The notes below the pieces were generated by a model that saw only the letters and a list, made by a program, of their open reading frames with translations, was not told where the DNA came from and made no database searches. A DNA stretch of 64,000 nucleotides from RGIG5050 sp045636065 (GTDB lineage: Bacteria; Verrucomicrobiota; Kiritimatiellia; RFP12; UBA1067). Numbering within the stretch: position 1 is the first letter of the stretch; each line of letters opens with the position of its first letter. The position numbers and the translations under genes were made by a program. The stretch is from NCBI GenBank assembly GCA_045636065.1, contig JAZTWW010000063.1:12891-76890 (forward strand), written 5' to 3'. Below, in pieces: positions 1 to 8,219 of the stretch.

Positions 1-1
1 T

Positions 2-385
2 AGGTTGCTGGAAGACCTCGCGGACGACTTCAACACACTCAAAAACACCATCCCCGAGATGAGGCGACGTCTGCGCGACACCAGAATGGAAGACACCGTA
101 TCCGCTTTGCAAAAGGCGATGGACAAGGTAAGACCGCTCGACGTCAGGAACACAGATCTCATAAACCAGGTCCGCCAAGTTTTCTGGGGCAACATGAAGA
201 TAGATACGGACAAACTGCTCAATGATATCTCCGGCGTCCTCAACAAGAAGCGCGTCGACTACGGCGATAAGGTCGACAAGAACATCAAGAAGGCCGAGGA
301 AGACATAAAGAACAATATCGAGATCGACTTTGACAAAGCCGAGGTCGAGCCCTTGAACATCAACGCCTGGCTCGAGGAGTCCTAA
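2..385 (+). CDS. C-terminal part of an unrecognised helical protein
   Basis: The frame is open from the left edge of the window, so the true start lies outside; the TTG at 5 is only the first start-like codon inside. The visible 127 residues are rich in Lys, Asp and Glu and look mainly helical, with a charged, possibly coiled-coil stretch about 30 to 50 residues before the end. I recognise no family. The gene ends 108 bp before a chaperone-like gene on the same strand, so it may belong to the secretion/effector cassette, but only position supports that. Confidence 0.6.
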   Translation, partial: RLLEDLADDFNTLKNTIPEMRRRLRDTRMEDTVSALQKAMDKVRPLDVRNTDLINQVRQVFWGNMKIDTDKLLNDISGVLNKKRVDYGDKVDKNIKKAEEDIKNNIEIDFDKAEVEPLNINAWLEES

Positions 386-492
386 GCGAGTTCATCAGGC
401 CAGTCCATGCGGGTGTAAAGCATCCAAAGAATATGGCAATAGCCGATAGGGACAAGTGATTTAAGTGCGTCATGTAGACAGAAAGGTGTTAT

Positions 493-891
493 ATGACAGA
501 TTTCGAAGATATTAAAAGTCTTGCCGAACGGTCGTTCGGCAGTGCGTTCATACCGCAGGAAGATCGCGTGTTCGCGATTGCCCTGGATGGGATGTGCGTT
601 TCGTTCGCCGGGATCCCCGGCGAACCCGCGATGACGCTCGTGCGCACCCGTGTCGTAGACACGGCAAAGATCGAGCGCAGGGGAAGCCTCGCCGTAGCAG
701 CGCTTGAAGGCAACCTTTTCTGGTCCGGAACCGCCGGCGCGACGCTTTCGCTCGGCGCCGACGGATGGCTCTGGCTCACCGGGCGCACTCCAACCGGGTG
801 GCTGGCGAACCCGGACGGACTCGCCGCATGCGTTTCGCGGTTCATGTCGACCGCCGTCGCCTGGCAGGAAAGGAGTTCGCTCCATGGATAA
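493..891 (+). CDS. CesT-like type III secretion chaperone (putative)
   Basis: This is a small acidic protein of 132 residues with the size and layout of CesT/Tir-type class I secretion chaperones: an N-terminal helix, a central run of short beta strands (AIALDGMCVSFAG, LFWSGTAGATLSLG) and a C-terminal amphipathic helix (GLAACVSRFMSTAVAWQER). Such chaperones dimerise and hold the N-terminal region of an effector in a secretable state in the cytosol. Its stop overlaps the next chaperone-like gene by 8 bp, and a 1067-residue protein follows, which is the usual chaperone-effector arrangement. The start is the ATG at 493, behind AGAAAGGTG. The family call rests on size, fold pattern and context; an unrelated small alpha/beta protein cannot be excluded. 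Confidence 0.55.
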   Translation: MTDFEDIKSLAERSFGSAFIPQEDRVFAIALDGMCVSFAGIPGEPAMTLVRTRVVDTAKIERRGSLAVAALEGNLFWSGTAGATLSLGADGWLWLTGRTPTGWLANPDGLAACVSRFMSTAVAWQERSSLHG

Positions 892-1357
892 GTTCGACAT
901 CATGGAGGCGGAAAGCGCCGCCGGACGCGACCTTCGCGCGCAGTTCGAGGATGTCCTCGACGAGTTCGGCAGGCTCGTGAGGAAGGCTCTGTACCTCGAC
1001 GAGGACGGCGTATCCACATTTGCGGTGGATGACGAGTTCCTTGTGCATTTGAAGTATCTCGACGAGTCCGACACGGTCGTCGCCTTTTCGCCTGTAGGGG
1101 CGTTCGGCGGAGTCGACTCGCCCGACGCCGGAGAGAAGGCGCTGGAGCTTCTGAGGCTCTGCGAACTCGGCGGCCCCACGCAGGGATTTGCGCTGGCGCT
1201 TGACGAAGACGCCGATCTCGTGCTGGCGATGGACAGGCGCACTGCGCTTGAGATTTCGTCCGTGGATGCGCTTGCCGCTTGGATCGAAGCGCTCATCGGC
1301 GCGGTGCGCGCCGTCCGCGATGATTTCGCCAACCGCTTTCCTGCGAGGGAGGTGTAG
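884..1357 (+). CDS. second CesT-like secretion chaperone (putative)
   Basis: A 157-residue acidic protein with the same general plan as its neighbour: N-terminal helix, several short strands (FAVDDEFLVHLKYLD, VVAFSPVGAFGG, FALALDEDADLVLAMD) and a C-terminal helix (DALAAWIEALIGAVRAVRDD). The ATG at 884 is preceded by an AGGAAAGGAG ribosome site and overlaps the upstream stop codon in an ATGGATAA arrangement, so the two are probably translationally coupled. Only 2 bp separate its stop from the large protein at 1360. A chaperone pair before one very large product suggests a heterodimeric or two-site chaperone; this is inference. Longer readings that start upstream run through the previous gene and are unlikely. 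Confidence 0.55.
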   Translation: MDKFDIMEAESAAGRDLRAQFEDVLDEFGRLVRKALYLDEDGVSTFAVDDEFLVHLKYLDESDTVVAFSPVGAFGGVDSPDAGEKALELLRLCELGGPTQGFALALDEDADLVLAMDRRTALEISSVDALAAWIEALIGAVRAVRDDFANRFPAREV

Positions 1358-1359
1358 CC

Positions 1360-4300
1360 ATGCCGCCGCCGATTAGAGGTGTCGAGAATCTGCTGAACGG
1401 CATCCCGCAGATCGTCCCCCTGCTTCCGCCTGAAGATCCGCCGCAGGTGAACGCGCCGGGAGGGGAGGTGCCCAATCCGCAGGTCCAGGTTCCGCCCATG
1501 ATCATTCCGCCGGACCCTGCGCTCATGCCGGTCGTAGTCAACGGTGCGGGGCCAGATCTCGCGCCGGGCGGGGGACAGGGTGCGCAGTTTGCCGCCAACC
1601 ATGTGGTGACCGGGCGCGACTGGGATCTCCATAGCGCAAAGGGAATGCTGGAGACCTCCCGTAAATCTGTCGAGTACATCCGTTCGGTCATTGAGAGCAA
1701 GGATGCGTTCTACGCCTATGACGAGAAGCTTTCGACCGCGGTTGCGGCCGCTGCCTCGAAATATCCCGCCGAGAGGACTGCCGCGCTGATCTCCGCCTAC
1801 CAGGAGTTCAAGATGGTCATGAGCGAGCTCATGGGTGCCCGATCCGCGCTGATGGCCGCCGTGAAGACGGGCGAAGGGTGCGACGATCCGTACCAGGGCC
1901 TGGAGCAGATTCTCAAGACGATGCGCGTCTTCCGCTACGAGATGCAGGTTGAGCTCGGTAAGCGCGGCCACGCTGCAGGCGAGATGGACTTCAACGAAGG
2001 CAACCTTCGCGCGATCCAGCACAAGTTCACCTTCGGCGTCGGCAGCAAGGTCAAGGAGACCTTTGCACGCATCATGGAGCTTGAAGACCGCTTCGAAGGG
2101 GCGATCGTCAGCGTCCGCAACTGCCTTCGCGAACTGGACAGAACTACGCCGTCACCGCCGCCTCCGCCTGAGCTCAAGATTGGAAACGTCGCAGCGGATG
2201 CGCTTGAGCTGTCGCACCGGACCAACGACCGCATCCGCGCCTTCCGCGTCGAGTACGAGCGCGACTGGGTGCTGCGCGAGATTGTGGAGCCGATCGCGAA
2301 GAAGGGCGGTTCGCGCAAGGTCGAATTCACCTGCGGAGTCGGTGCGCTGATAGGACTCGGCTTTTCCGCTGCGTTCACGGCTGGCGTGCGCGCGGGCGCA
2401 CGGTTCACCGTTATTGGCGACATCCAGTCGTCAGGACCCGGCACTGGGCTTGAAGTCACCTACCGGATCGCGATGGGTGCGGAGGCCAAGGCCATCGTCA
2501 AGGCGGGCGACGAATTCGTGTTCGCCGAGGCGAAGGCGGAGGCCGCAGCCGGGGCGGAGATTTCGGGCTTCGTCACGCGTTCGTATCCGACCGTCGAAGA
2601 CCTGATACGCGATGCCGGACGCTGCAAGCTTGCAACTTCGCGGACCATTCCGGGTGTCATCTGGGGCGGAATCAAGAGTCTGGGTTTTTCAATCGGCCGA
2701 CTCGGCAGGGGGATATTCCGCTGGCTCGGACGCAAGAGCGGCGAGGTGATGCAGGCGGCGTCCGGGTATCTTGAATCGCTCAAGGCGCGCGGGCTCGCCG
2801 GAATGCTCGACCGCCTTCTCGCCAGGCAGGCGAATCCCTACGTCAGTACGGAGAGCGAAGGAATGACGCTCAAGATCAGCGGACATGCCGTGGCGTCCGG
2901 AAACGTCGGCGCAGGGGTCACTTCGCTTGCCGCCGCCGCAAAGGTCGCGCGCGAGGTTGACTACAAGGTCAAGTCGCATTCCTACATTCCCATCGGCCGG
3001 GCGGCGCGCGAGGCGAAGACGATTTCTGCGCTCAACGCGCTCATGCTTCCTGGGCCGGACGGCGGCAATCCGCAGCCAGTCAGGCATTTCACCGCCGCCA
3101 ATTCGCAGATGCTCTACAACATGCTCGACAACGAGCTGGGCGAAGCCGTGCGCGAGGCCGAGGAGGTGTCTAAGAAGTGGCTCGGGATTTCGCTCTTCGC
3201 GGACAAGCGGGGCTTTGCCATCGCGGCGAACAAGATACGTTCGCTCCTCTTGTCGGCGGAGCTCGCGTACCGCGAGGGACGCCTTCCGCGCGAGGCGGTT
3301 GATACGCTTTATATCCGCTACTCCAATCCGAAGGTGAAGTTCCCGCCGGACATCTACCGCGAATACTTCCTCACGGGAAGCGGCGCGGCCAAGCCGGCGA
3401 AGATCCGCAATTCGGCGTCCGCCTCGTTCCAGGTCGGGTTCTTCACGGCGGAGACGGACTCGTGGACAGGCGACATCGCCAATCCCGTCGGCAAGGCTCT
3501 TGCGCAGGGTGCCGTCAAGGAGATGCGCCACCAGACCGGTCTCGACCAGAAGTTCGAGTACAGGTTCTCGTCCGAAAAGCCAGTCAAGAAGGGTGCGGAT
3601 CCGCGTCCGTGGGAGAACGTCACCAAGACGAAGCACTCGCTCGCGATAACCGCGTCCACGCCGATTCGCGTTCTTCTGGAGGCGATAACCAGGACGGAAA
3701 AGAACGACGGCGAGCGGCTTGAGAACAAGACCAAGGACCCGGTCAAGGACGGAGTGAAAGCCTCGGCGAAGGATATCGCGGAGGATGCCGCGAAGGGCAC
3801 GTTCTTCGCCGCGCTGCCGGGACTCATCCTCACGGCGGTCAAGGCTTCCGCATATGCTGCCGTGAAGAACTGGCTTGCCGACAAGGAGAACTTCCGCAAG
3901 CTCGTCATCTTCTGCATGGAAAACCTCGGGACGGCGCTGGAGGTGATTGTCGGTGCCGTAGAGTGGGCGGTTGACCATCCTGACGCAGTCCATCAGCTCG
4001 TCGCCATGGGGATGGGTACGACAGGGATATCCGAATCCGAACGCAACAAGGTCATCACCTGGTCGTACATCGACGGCAAGATCGACATGATATCCATATC
4101 ATCCGAAAAGTCAAGCAAGCTCGGTATCAACGTCGATCCGCTCGGCGTCGGGCTTGGCGTCGGCTTCGATCTTTCGTACACGGTCACGGAATCCGTCAAG
4201 GACCGCTCCTGGATGCCGAATCCGACGCTTATCGGGCTTCTGGAGAAGAGCGAGATATTCCTCTTCGGCGAATCTGGGATCGAGCTTTCGGGTGGTGGCG

Positions 4301-4563
4301 AGGAATTCAAGATGTTCCTCTCGCGCAACGCCCTGGGCGTCGAGAAGATGCTGGGGACGCTCAAGGACCCGAAGCAAGTCGATATATACCATAAGGCGCT
4401 CCTCCAGGCGGATGGCGACTTCGAGCTTCAGGAGCGGCTCCAGGACGCCTGGCGCGCGGTGCACAGCCTTCCCGACGACGCGACGCTCGACGCCAAGGTC
4501 GACGCCGCGCACAAGCTTCTAGTCGCCATGACCCTCGCCTACCGCAGCTCTCCTCCCTCATAA
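1360..4563 (+). CDS. large putative secreted effector or translocator (1067 aa)
   Basis: I recognise no named family. The first 55 residues are rich in proline and glycine and poor in charge, as expected of a flexible type III secretion signal. The middle is mostly helical. A Gly/Ala-rich hydrophobic stretch lies at about residues 322-346 (GVGALIGLGFSAAF) and others at about 815-838 (AALPGLILTAVKASAY) and 859-871; an amphipathic Lys/Asp-rich helix (about 790-812) precedes the second one. These could insert into a host membrane, as in translocators or membrane-targeted effectors. There is no classical Sec signal peptide. It is the third gene of an operon with two chaperone-like genes and starts 2 bp after the second. 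Secretion and membrane activity are inferred; the reading frame itself is secure. Confidence 0.5.
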   Translation: MPPPIRGVENLLNGIPQIVPLLPPEDPPQVNAPGGEVPNPQVQVPPMIIPPDPALMPVVVNGAGPDLAPGGGQGAQFAANHVVTGRDWDLHSAKGMLETSRKSVEYIRSVIESKDAFYAYDEKLSTAVAAAASKYPAERTAALISAYQEFKMVMSELMGARSALMAAVKTGEGCDDPYQGLEQILKTMRVFRYEMQVELGKRGHAAGEMDFNEGNLRAIQHKFTFGVGSKVKETFARIMELEDRFEGAIVSVRNCLRELDRTTPSPPPPPELKIGNVAADALELSHRTNDRIRAFRVEYERDWVLREIVEPIAKKGGSRKVEFTCGVGALIGLGFSAAFTAGVRAGARFTVIGDIQSSGPGTGLEVTYRIAMGAEAKAIVKAGDEFVFAEAKAEAAAGAEISGFVTRSYPTVEDLIRDAGRCKLATSRTIPGVIWGGIKSLGFSIGRLGRGIFRWLGRKSGEVMQAASGYLESLKARGLAGMLDRLLARQANPYVSTESEGMTLKISGHAVASGNVGAGVTSLAAAAKVAREVDYKVKSHSYIPIGRAAREAKTISALNALMLPGPDGGNPQPVRHFTAANSQMLYNMLDNELGEAVREAEEVSKKWLGISLFADKRGFAIAANKIRSLLLSAELAYREGRLPREAVDTLYIRYSNPKVKFPPDIYREYFLTGSGAAKPAKIRNSASASFQVGFFTAETDSWTGDIANPVGKALAQGAVKEMRHQTGLDQKFEYRFSSEKPVKKGADPRPWENVTKTKHSLAITASTPIRVLLEAITRTEKNDGERLENKTKDPVKDGVKASAKDIAEDAAKGTFFAALPGLILTAVKASAYAAVKNWLADKENFRKLVIFCMENLGTALEVIVGAVEWAVDHPDAVHQLVAMGMGTTGISESERNKVITWSYIDGKIDMISISSEKSSKLGINVDPLGVGLGVGFDLSYTVTESVKDRSWMPNPTLIGLLEKSEIFLFGESGIELSGGGEEFKMFLSRNALGVEKMLGTLKDPKQVDIYHKALLQADGDFELQERLQDAWRAVHSLPDDATLDAKVDAAHKLLVAMTLAYRSSPPS

Positions 4564-4595
4564 CGGTCAAAAAAACAAGGTTTCTTGTAGCCGTT
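4562..4595 (+). terminator. two-step hairpin after the large effector gene
   Basis: An outer AACGG/CCGTT stem encloses an inner ACAAG/CTTGT stem with a GTTT loop, starting inside the stop codon of the 1067-residue protein gene and followed by TTAATAA. There is no long T-run, so intrinsic termination is plausible but weak. Confidence 0.35.
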
Positions 4596-4615
4596 TAATA
4601 AGGCGGTTCATTGCT

Positions 4616-4672
4616 TCCTCATTCGCTATAAATACCATATAGCCATAAATGCAATCATTCGCCTTAAGCGGT
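4616..4672. repeat. intergenic repeat family, copy A (short)
   Basis: This is a partial copy of the dispersed repeat. It has the CATTCGCYATAAATACCATA block found in copies D and E, then GCAATCATTCGCCTTAA, which is also in copy B, and the CGCCTTAAGC end seen in the nested element of copy C. It sits between the convergent 1067-residue protein gene and the leftward chaperone gene. It lacks the TTGCGGCA and GTCGCGCGTCAGCGCC parts of the longer copies. Confidence 0.6.
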
Positions 4673-4696
4673 TTTTGAGGTGCCCGTCAGAAAACC

Positions 4697-5164
4697 TCAG
4701 ACCAGCAGGAAGGCGGAGGGCTCTAGCGGTTCGAAACCGGCGGGGGCGGCGGTGCCGTCCACTTCGTCTTCCGCCTGCAGGAAGCCATCCTTGATCTTCC
4801 TCCAGTATTCCGTCTGGTCCACCAGCTTGCCAACTTCGGCGCAAAACGCATTCAAGTCGAGTTCGGACAGCGAGAAGTTGCGGAAGACGGCAAACGCGCC
4901 AGTTTCAGGGTTCTGGCACAATACCGAGCCGCCGGTGCCTGCAAGAAGATGGTTGGCCTTCAGCATCGCACTGCCGAAGCTGCCGTCCGCATCCGGCGGC
5001 GGAAATCCGATCTCGCCGTAGACCGTGACGGAAGAGGCCGTTTCGTCATGGATGAGGCTCACCGGCATCCCGTCGATTTCGAATGTGGTCACGCCGTCGG
5101 CCGTGCTGACGTCCTGAATGCCGTAGCGATCTGCAAAGCCCTGGATAAGTTCGTTGTATTCCAT
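4697..5164 (-). CDS. CesT-like type III secretion chaperone (putative)
   Basis: A 155-residue acidic protein, the clearest chaperone candidate of the three. It has an N-terminal helix (LIQGFADRYGI), a short sheet (TFEIDGMPVSLIHD, SSVTVYGEIGF), a helix (AMLKANHLL), a second sheet that reads like the CesT core (GSVLCQNPETGAFAVFRNF) and a C-terminal helical part (DLNAFCAEVGKLVDQTEYW). It lies 19 bp downstream of the leftward effector-like gene and is almost certainly co-transcribed with it, so that protein is its likely client. The Shine-Dalgarno sequence is poor, which may mean coupling to the upstream gene. The last 20 residues extend beyond a typical CesT core. Confidence 0.65.
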   Translation of the reverse strand: MEYNELIQGFADRYGIQDVSTADGVTTFEIDGMPVSLIHDETASSVTVYGEIGFPPPDADGSFGSAMLKANHLLAGTGGSVLCQNPETGAFAVFRNFSLSELDLNAFCAEVGKLVDQTEYWRKIKDGFLQAEDEVDGTAAPAGFEPLEPSAFLLV

Positions 5165-5183
5165 TGGTGTCTACCGTATTCTT

Positions 5184-7283
5184 TTAGTTGATTGTGATGT
5201 CGAAGGTGTTGTTGCAGATGACGTCGGCATTGCTGACCCGGTATTCCTTCGGGAACTGGTCGTAGATAGTGTCGAGCTTGTCGTTGTTGTTGCCGATGAG
5301 GATCTGGCGTGCGTTGGTGTCGTCGAACTTCTTGAAGTCCAGCTTCGAAAGCCGTTCGAACGTTTTTCCGCGCAGCGTAAACGAAACGCCGTACTTGATA
5401 TTGCTGCCTTCGCCGACGTGCGAGGTCACCCCTTTGCCGTTTTCTCCGTAGCTCATGACCATCGACATTTTGTCCTCGCCGGAGAACTCCATTTCCAGGC
5501 CGCCTATGTCGTTCAGCCGGAAAGCGAACTTCATGGTGGTCGGGTCTTTCCCTTTGTAGACGGTTTCGAACGCCTCGTGCTTGCCGTCCTTGTCGAGCGC
5601 CATCCTGCTGCCCATCATCGACGACTTGGCGGTCTCCTGCGAAATGAGCGACATCACGACATGCGCCTTCGTCTTCTCCTGTGGGTCGAGCGCGGCGTAG
5701 GTGGTCTTGGCGTTCTTGGTGACGAACGCGGCGATCTGGTCCTTGGCCGTCTCGAAATCGTTCGAAAGCTTCACATCGCCGACGGTCACGTCTTTGAGGC
5801 GGTTCACGTCCTTGAAGAACATCGTATCCTTCTCGTCGCCGAGCGCAAACTTCTTGCAGTCGCTCATTATGTTCCAGCCGAGCATTGTAACGGAGTTCTT
5901 GACGATCGCGTCGTTGATCATCTTGCCCGGGTCGTAGGGCTCGGGTCCGATCCTCTGCGAAAACACATCGCGAATCGCATCCGCGCCGGGCCCGTTGCCG
6001 TTGACGCAGATGTTAAGGAACTCCTGGCGCTTGGCCTCCATCGCCGTGCGCCCCATTTCGATCATGTCCCTTCGAATGTCGTTGCCATCCACTTCGTCGG
6101 CTTCGATTTCGCCATCGAAGATCTCCACCTCCTTGATTTCCCCCTCCGGCACGCCGATTTTGGTCTGTATTGCGAGGTTCAACCTATTCATTCCAGACTG
6201 GCAGACGACACCTTGCTCGTACACATGTTGCGCGTGACCCTCCGATATATCGTCGCCCAGCGAGTACCCTCCGGTTTCCATCGCGTTGTAGAAGCCCTTC
6301 ACCTTGCTGGCCATTTCCGACTCCATTGCCTGGTGGATCTTGTTCAAAGTGGAGTTGCTGCACTTGGCAAAGTGCAGATCGCAAATGAAGATGCGCGCCG
6401 AATCCAGCTCGTCCGCGCCTTCAAACGCATCTTTGGCGCTCGTCGTGTTGACGCCGTCGTTGACGTTGTCCATGAGCTGCTTCACGGCCTTGTGGAATTG
6501 CAGCCCTGAGCTGTTCGGATTAAGCTTGCGCACGGCGCTCGTATCCATCTTCATGGCGAAGTTCACCATTTCCGTGATGACGCCCGGCTGGATGCGCTTG
6601 GCGTTCATGCTGACGAGCAAGGTCTTGCCGGCGTCGAGCACCGCCTGGTTGCCCTTCGCGGCCTTGCGGAGCTCCGCGACGCCGGCGAGGACGGTATCGA
6701 CCTTCTTTTCGATCTGCTCGACGGAACGGTACTCTGCTGCGCCCGTGCGAAGGATGCTGTCGATGCATTTGGCGACGACTTCCATCGCAATCTTGTCGCC
6801 GGCCGCGCGGCGGACCGCCGCGTTCACCATCGTCTGGCGCTGATTGGCATCAAGATTGGCGTATATTTTCGCGGCCTTCTTGTCGGCCGCAGACACCGCC
6901 TGGTTGAACGATGACGCGAGCTTGTCCACCTCGGCCTTCACCGCCATGATGCGGCGCGCGGTGAGCGGCTTGCCCTTGCCGTAATCGTCCAGGATCATCG
7001 CCTTCTTGACGTTGTCGGGAATATTGTTCTCGCCGCCGAACATCTCGGCCACCGCGTTCTTGAAGATCTCGCGCGCGTGGTTGTTGCCCATCTGCTCGAC
7101 TTCGCTGCGGCGTATCTTGCCGACGCTGTCGAATTTCGGGTTCGCCGCCTCGATTTTGCGACCCCCGAGCGGGTCTTCCGTGCTTATGCGCGCGACGGCT
7201 TTCTTCTGTCCGGCTTCGATCTTCTCCGTCGCGAACTGGACGAAGCGATCGAACTGGGCTGTGTTCAGGCTTTCAAGTGACAT
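5184..7283 (-). CDS. large putative type III effector (699 aa) with shared N-terminal module
   Basis: No enzymatic family recognised. Residues 70-116 match residues about 79-125 of the protein encoded at 17514-18641: both have a REIFK/RRIFK helix, then IPDNV/LPESI, then DYGKGKPL or DYGKGRPL and RRIMAV or RRIKAV. The N-terminal 25 residues also look alike (QFDRFVQFATEK versus KQFAAFADFARL). The rest is a long helical middle and a C-terminal beta-rich part (about 560-699). No signal peptide or membrane segment is visible. The AAGGAAGG ribosome site fits the ATG at 7283. A chaperone-like gene follows 19 bp downstream, and the shared promoter-like element lies upstream, so a secreted effector is the best reading; function is unknown. 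Confidence 0.55.
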   Translation of the reverse strand: MSLESLNTAQFDRFVQFATEKIEAGQKKAVARISTEDPLGGRKIEAANPKFDSVGKIRRSEVEQMGNNHAREIFKNAVAEMFGGENNIPDNVKKAMILDDYGKGKPLTARRIMAVKAEVDKLASSFNQAVSAADKKAAKIYANLDANQRQTMVNAAVRRAAGDKIAMEVVAKCIDSILRTGAAEYRSVEQIEKKVDTVLAGVAELRKAAKGNQAVLDAGKTLLVSMNAKRIQPGVITEMVNFAMKMDTSAVRKLNPNSSGLQFHKAVKQLMDNVNDGVNTTSAKDAFEGADELDSARIFICDLHFAKCSNSTLNKIHQAMESEMASKVKGFYNAMETGGYSLGDDISEGHAQHVYEQGVVCQSGMNRLNLAIQTKIGVPEGEIKEVEIFDGEIEADEVDGNDIRRDMIEMGRTAMEAKRQEFLNICVNGNGPGADAIRDVFSQRIGPEPYDPGKMINDAIVKNSVTMLGWNIMSDCKKFALGDEKDTMFFKDVNRLKDVTVGDVKLSNDFETAKDQIAAFVTKNAKTTYAALDPQEKTKAHVVMSLISQETAKSSMMGSRMALDKDGKHEAFETVYKGKDPTTMKFAFRLNDIGGLEMEFSGEDKMSMVMSYGENGKGVTSHVGEGSNIKYGVSFTLRGKTFERLSKLDFKKFDDTNARQILIGNNNDKLDTIYDQFPKEYRVSNADVICNNTFDITIN

Positions 7284-7325
7284 GGTTCAATTCCTTCCTT
7301 GATATGTCCTTTCAGGCTTTAGTCT

Positions 7326-7357
7326 CCATGTATACACGCTGGGCGACAAAAGGTTAC
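7326..7357 (-). promoter_or_regulatory. shared effector promoter element, copy 1
   Basis: Read on the minus strand this 32-bp block begins GTAAC, contains GCGTGTA at its positions 19-25 and ends in GG. It matches the blocks upstream of the genes at 17514 and 18873 in 22 of 32 columns and ends 42 bp before the start codon. An AAC-containing -35 and a separate -10 suggest an alternative, perhaps ECF-type, sigma factor, which is inference. Confidence 0.6.
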
Positions 7358-7540
7358 AGGTCGATTCCGCATCGGACTTTGTCTTTGTTTGACATTTCAA
7401 GCGCATATTTTACCAAATATCCGTCCCCCGCGCAAGTGCGGACGGCAATAGAAATGGTAAAATCTAACGGGTCGGCAAAAAAGAGAGGAAGGCCATGGGG
7501 TTCAAGGAAGGACAAACTGATTCGCCGTGTCGGTGGCCGC
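7358..7540 (+). other. intergenic stretch with a truncated mini-ORF
   Basis: A TAAAAT box near 7459 is followed by a good ribosome site (AGAGGAAGG) and an ATG at 7495 that opens only 16 codons, ending in a TAA at 7543-7545 inside the first bases of repeat copy B. This looks like a gene start cut off by the repeat. Nothing else is recognised in this stretch. Confidence 0.3.
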
Positions 7541-7686
7541 AATAAATGCAATCATTCGCCTTAACTGCCATTTTGCGGCATATTTGTGAATGTTTGCCAG
7601 TTAAAGCAGGATTTTTCCAGCCTTTTCGTGGTCGCGCGTCAGCGCCAGCGATCAAAAGTCCCTCCTGTCGAATGGAGCAGGGATGA
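7541..7686. repeat. intergenic repeat family, copy B
   Basis: The copy contains, in order, ATAAATGCAATCATTCGCC, the TGCC/GGCA mini-hairpin around ATTTTGC, TGTGAATGTTTGCCAGTTAA, a TTTTCCAGCCTTTTCGTGG block, GTCGCGCGTCAGCGCCAGCG and a terminal TCCCT/AGGGA inverted repeat. The block order is the same as in copies C, D and E. Here TTAACTG pairs with CAGTTAA across the central block. Confidence 0.75.
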
Positions 7687-7778
7687 ACTGGGGAATACGG
7701 CAGTATCGGCAAGATAAGGTAGTGGTTGTCGGATAGATGCAAGTATTATGCATAATATTGTGAATTATTACTTAGCTA

Positions 7779-7808
7779 TTGCAATATAAGAATAATTTAT
7801 GGTATAAT
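7779..7808 (+). promoter_or_regulatory. promoter of the toxin-antitoxin pair
   Basis: TTGCAA at 7779-7784 and TATAAT at 7803-7808 are separated by 18 bp, with the extended TATGG just before the -10. The predicted transcript begins about 14 bases before the toxin ATG, leaving room for the GGAG ribosome site. Confidence 0.6.
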
Positions 7809-7829
7809 ATTGCGTATTGGAGATAATAG

Positions 7830-8219
7830 ATGTGGATTGAATCTTACGAATTTGCTGATGCAAACCGCATGAAACATTACGCGAAGAAGCATCGTCGCGA
7901 ATATGTTTCGTGCCTTGCGAACTTGGCGGACGTAATAACTGCTCTGAACAATGGAGCGGCTGTTACGTCGATTCCGTATGGATTCTTTCGGTCGGAGCAT
8001 GAAGATGTCTATCGTATCGGTCAAACGAACGTCAAGCATCCGCATGAGACAAGGCTTTATGTGTATGCGTGTGTAATACGAACTACAATCTACGTCTTGA
8101 CTGTCGGTGACAAGTCCACGCAGCAATCGGACATAAATGCATGTCATGCGAAAGTTCGGGAATTGAAGTCGTGGTTGGCAAGTGAACCACATGCTGACAA
8201 GGAGGATGAAAATGGCTGA
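7830..8219 (+). CDS. HigB-like toxin of a toxin-antitoxin pair (putative)
   Basis: A basic protein of 129 residues encoded directly before an Xre-type antitoxin gene, the inverted order typical of HigBA. Its core (ETRLYVYACVIRTTIYVLTVGDK) resembles the beta-strand core of RelE/HigB mRNA interferases, which cleave mRNA on the ribosome. Catalytic residues cannot be assigned from sequence alone. The stop overlaps the antitoxin ATG by 8 bp, giving coupled translation. The surroundings are AT-rich compared with the backbone, consistent with horizontal transfer. Confidence 0.6.
   Translation: MWIESYEFADANRMKHYAKKHRREYVSCLANLADVITALNNGAAVTSIPYGFFRSEHEDVYRIGQTNVKHPHETRLYVYACVIRTTIYVLTVGDKSTQQSDINACHAKVRELKSWLASEPHADKEDENG

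Noticed and set aside
382..2022. Long minus-strand frame of 546 codons opposite the chaperone genes
   Set aside because: It is the antisense shadow of GC-rich coding sequence: rich in Arg, His and Ala, no domain, and the plus-strand genes have ribosome sites and coupled overlaps.
4676..4699. Terminator of the leftward chaperone operon
   Set aside because: A TGAGGT/ACCTCA stem exists but is followed by A, not T, on the relevant strand.
5154..6509. Plus-strand frame of 451 codons opposite the 699-aa effector
   Set aside because: Antisense shadow with Val/His/Arg-rich low-complexity content and no ribosome site; the opposite strand has a shared module and a promoter element.
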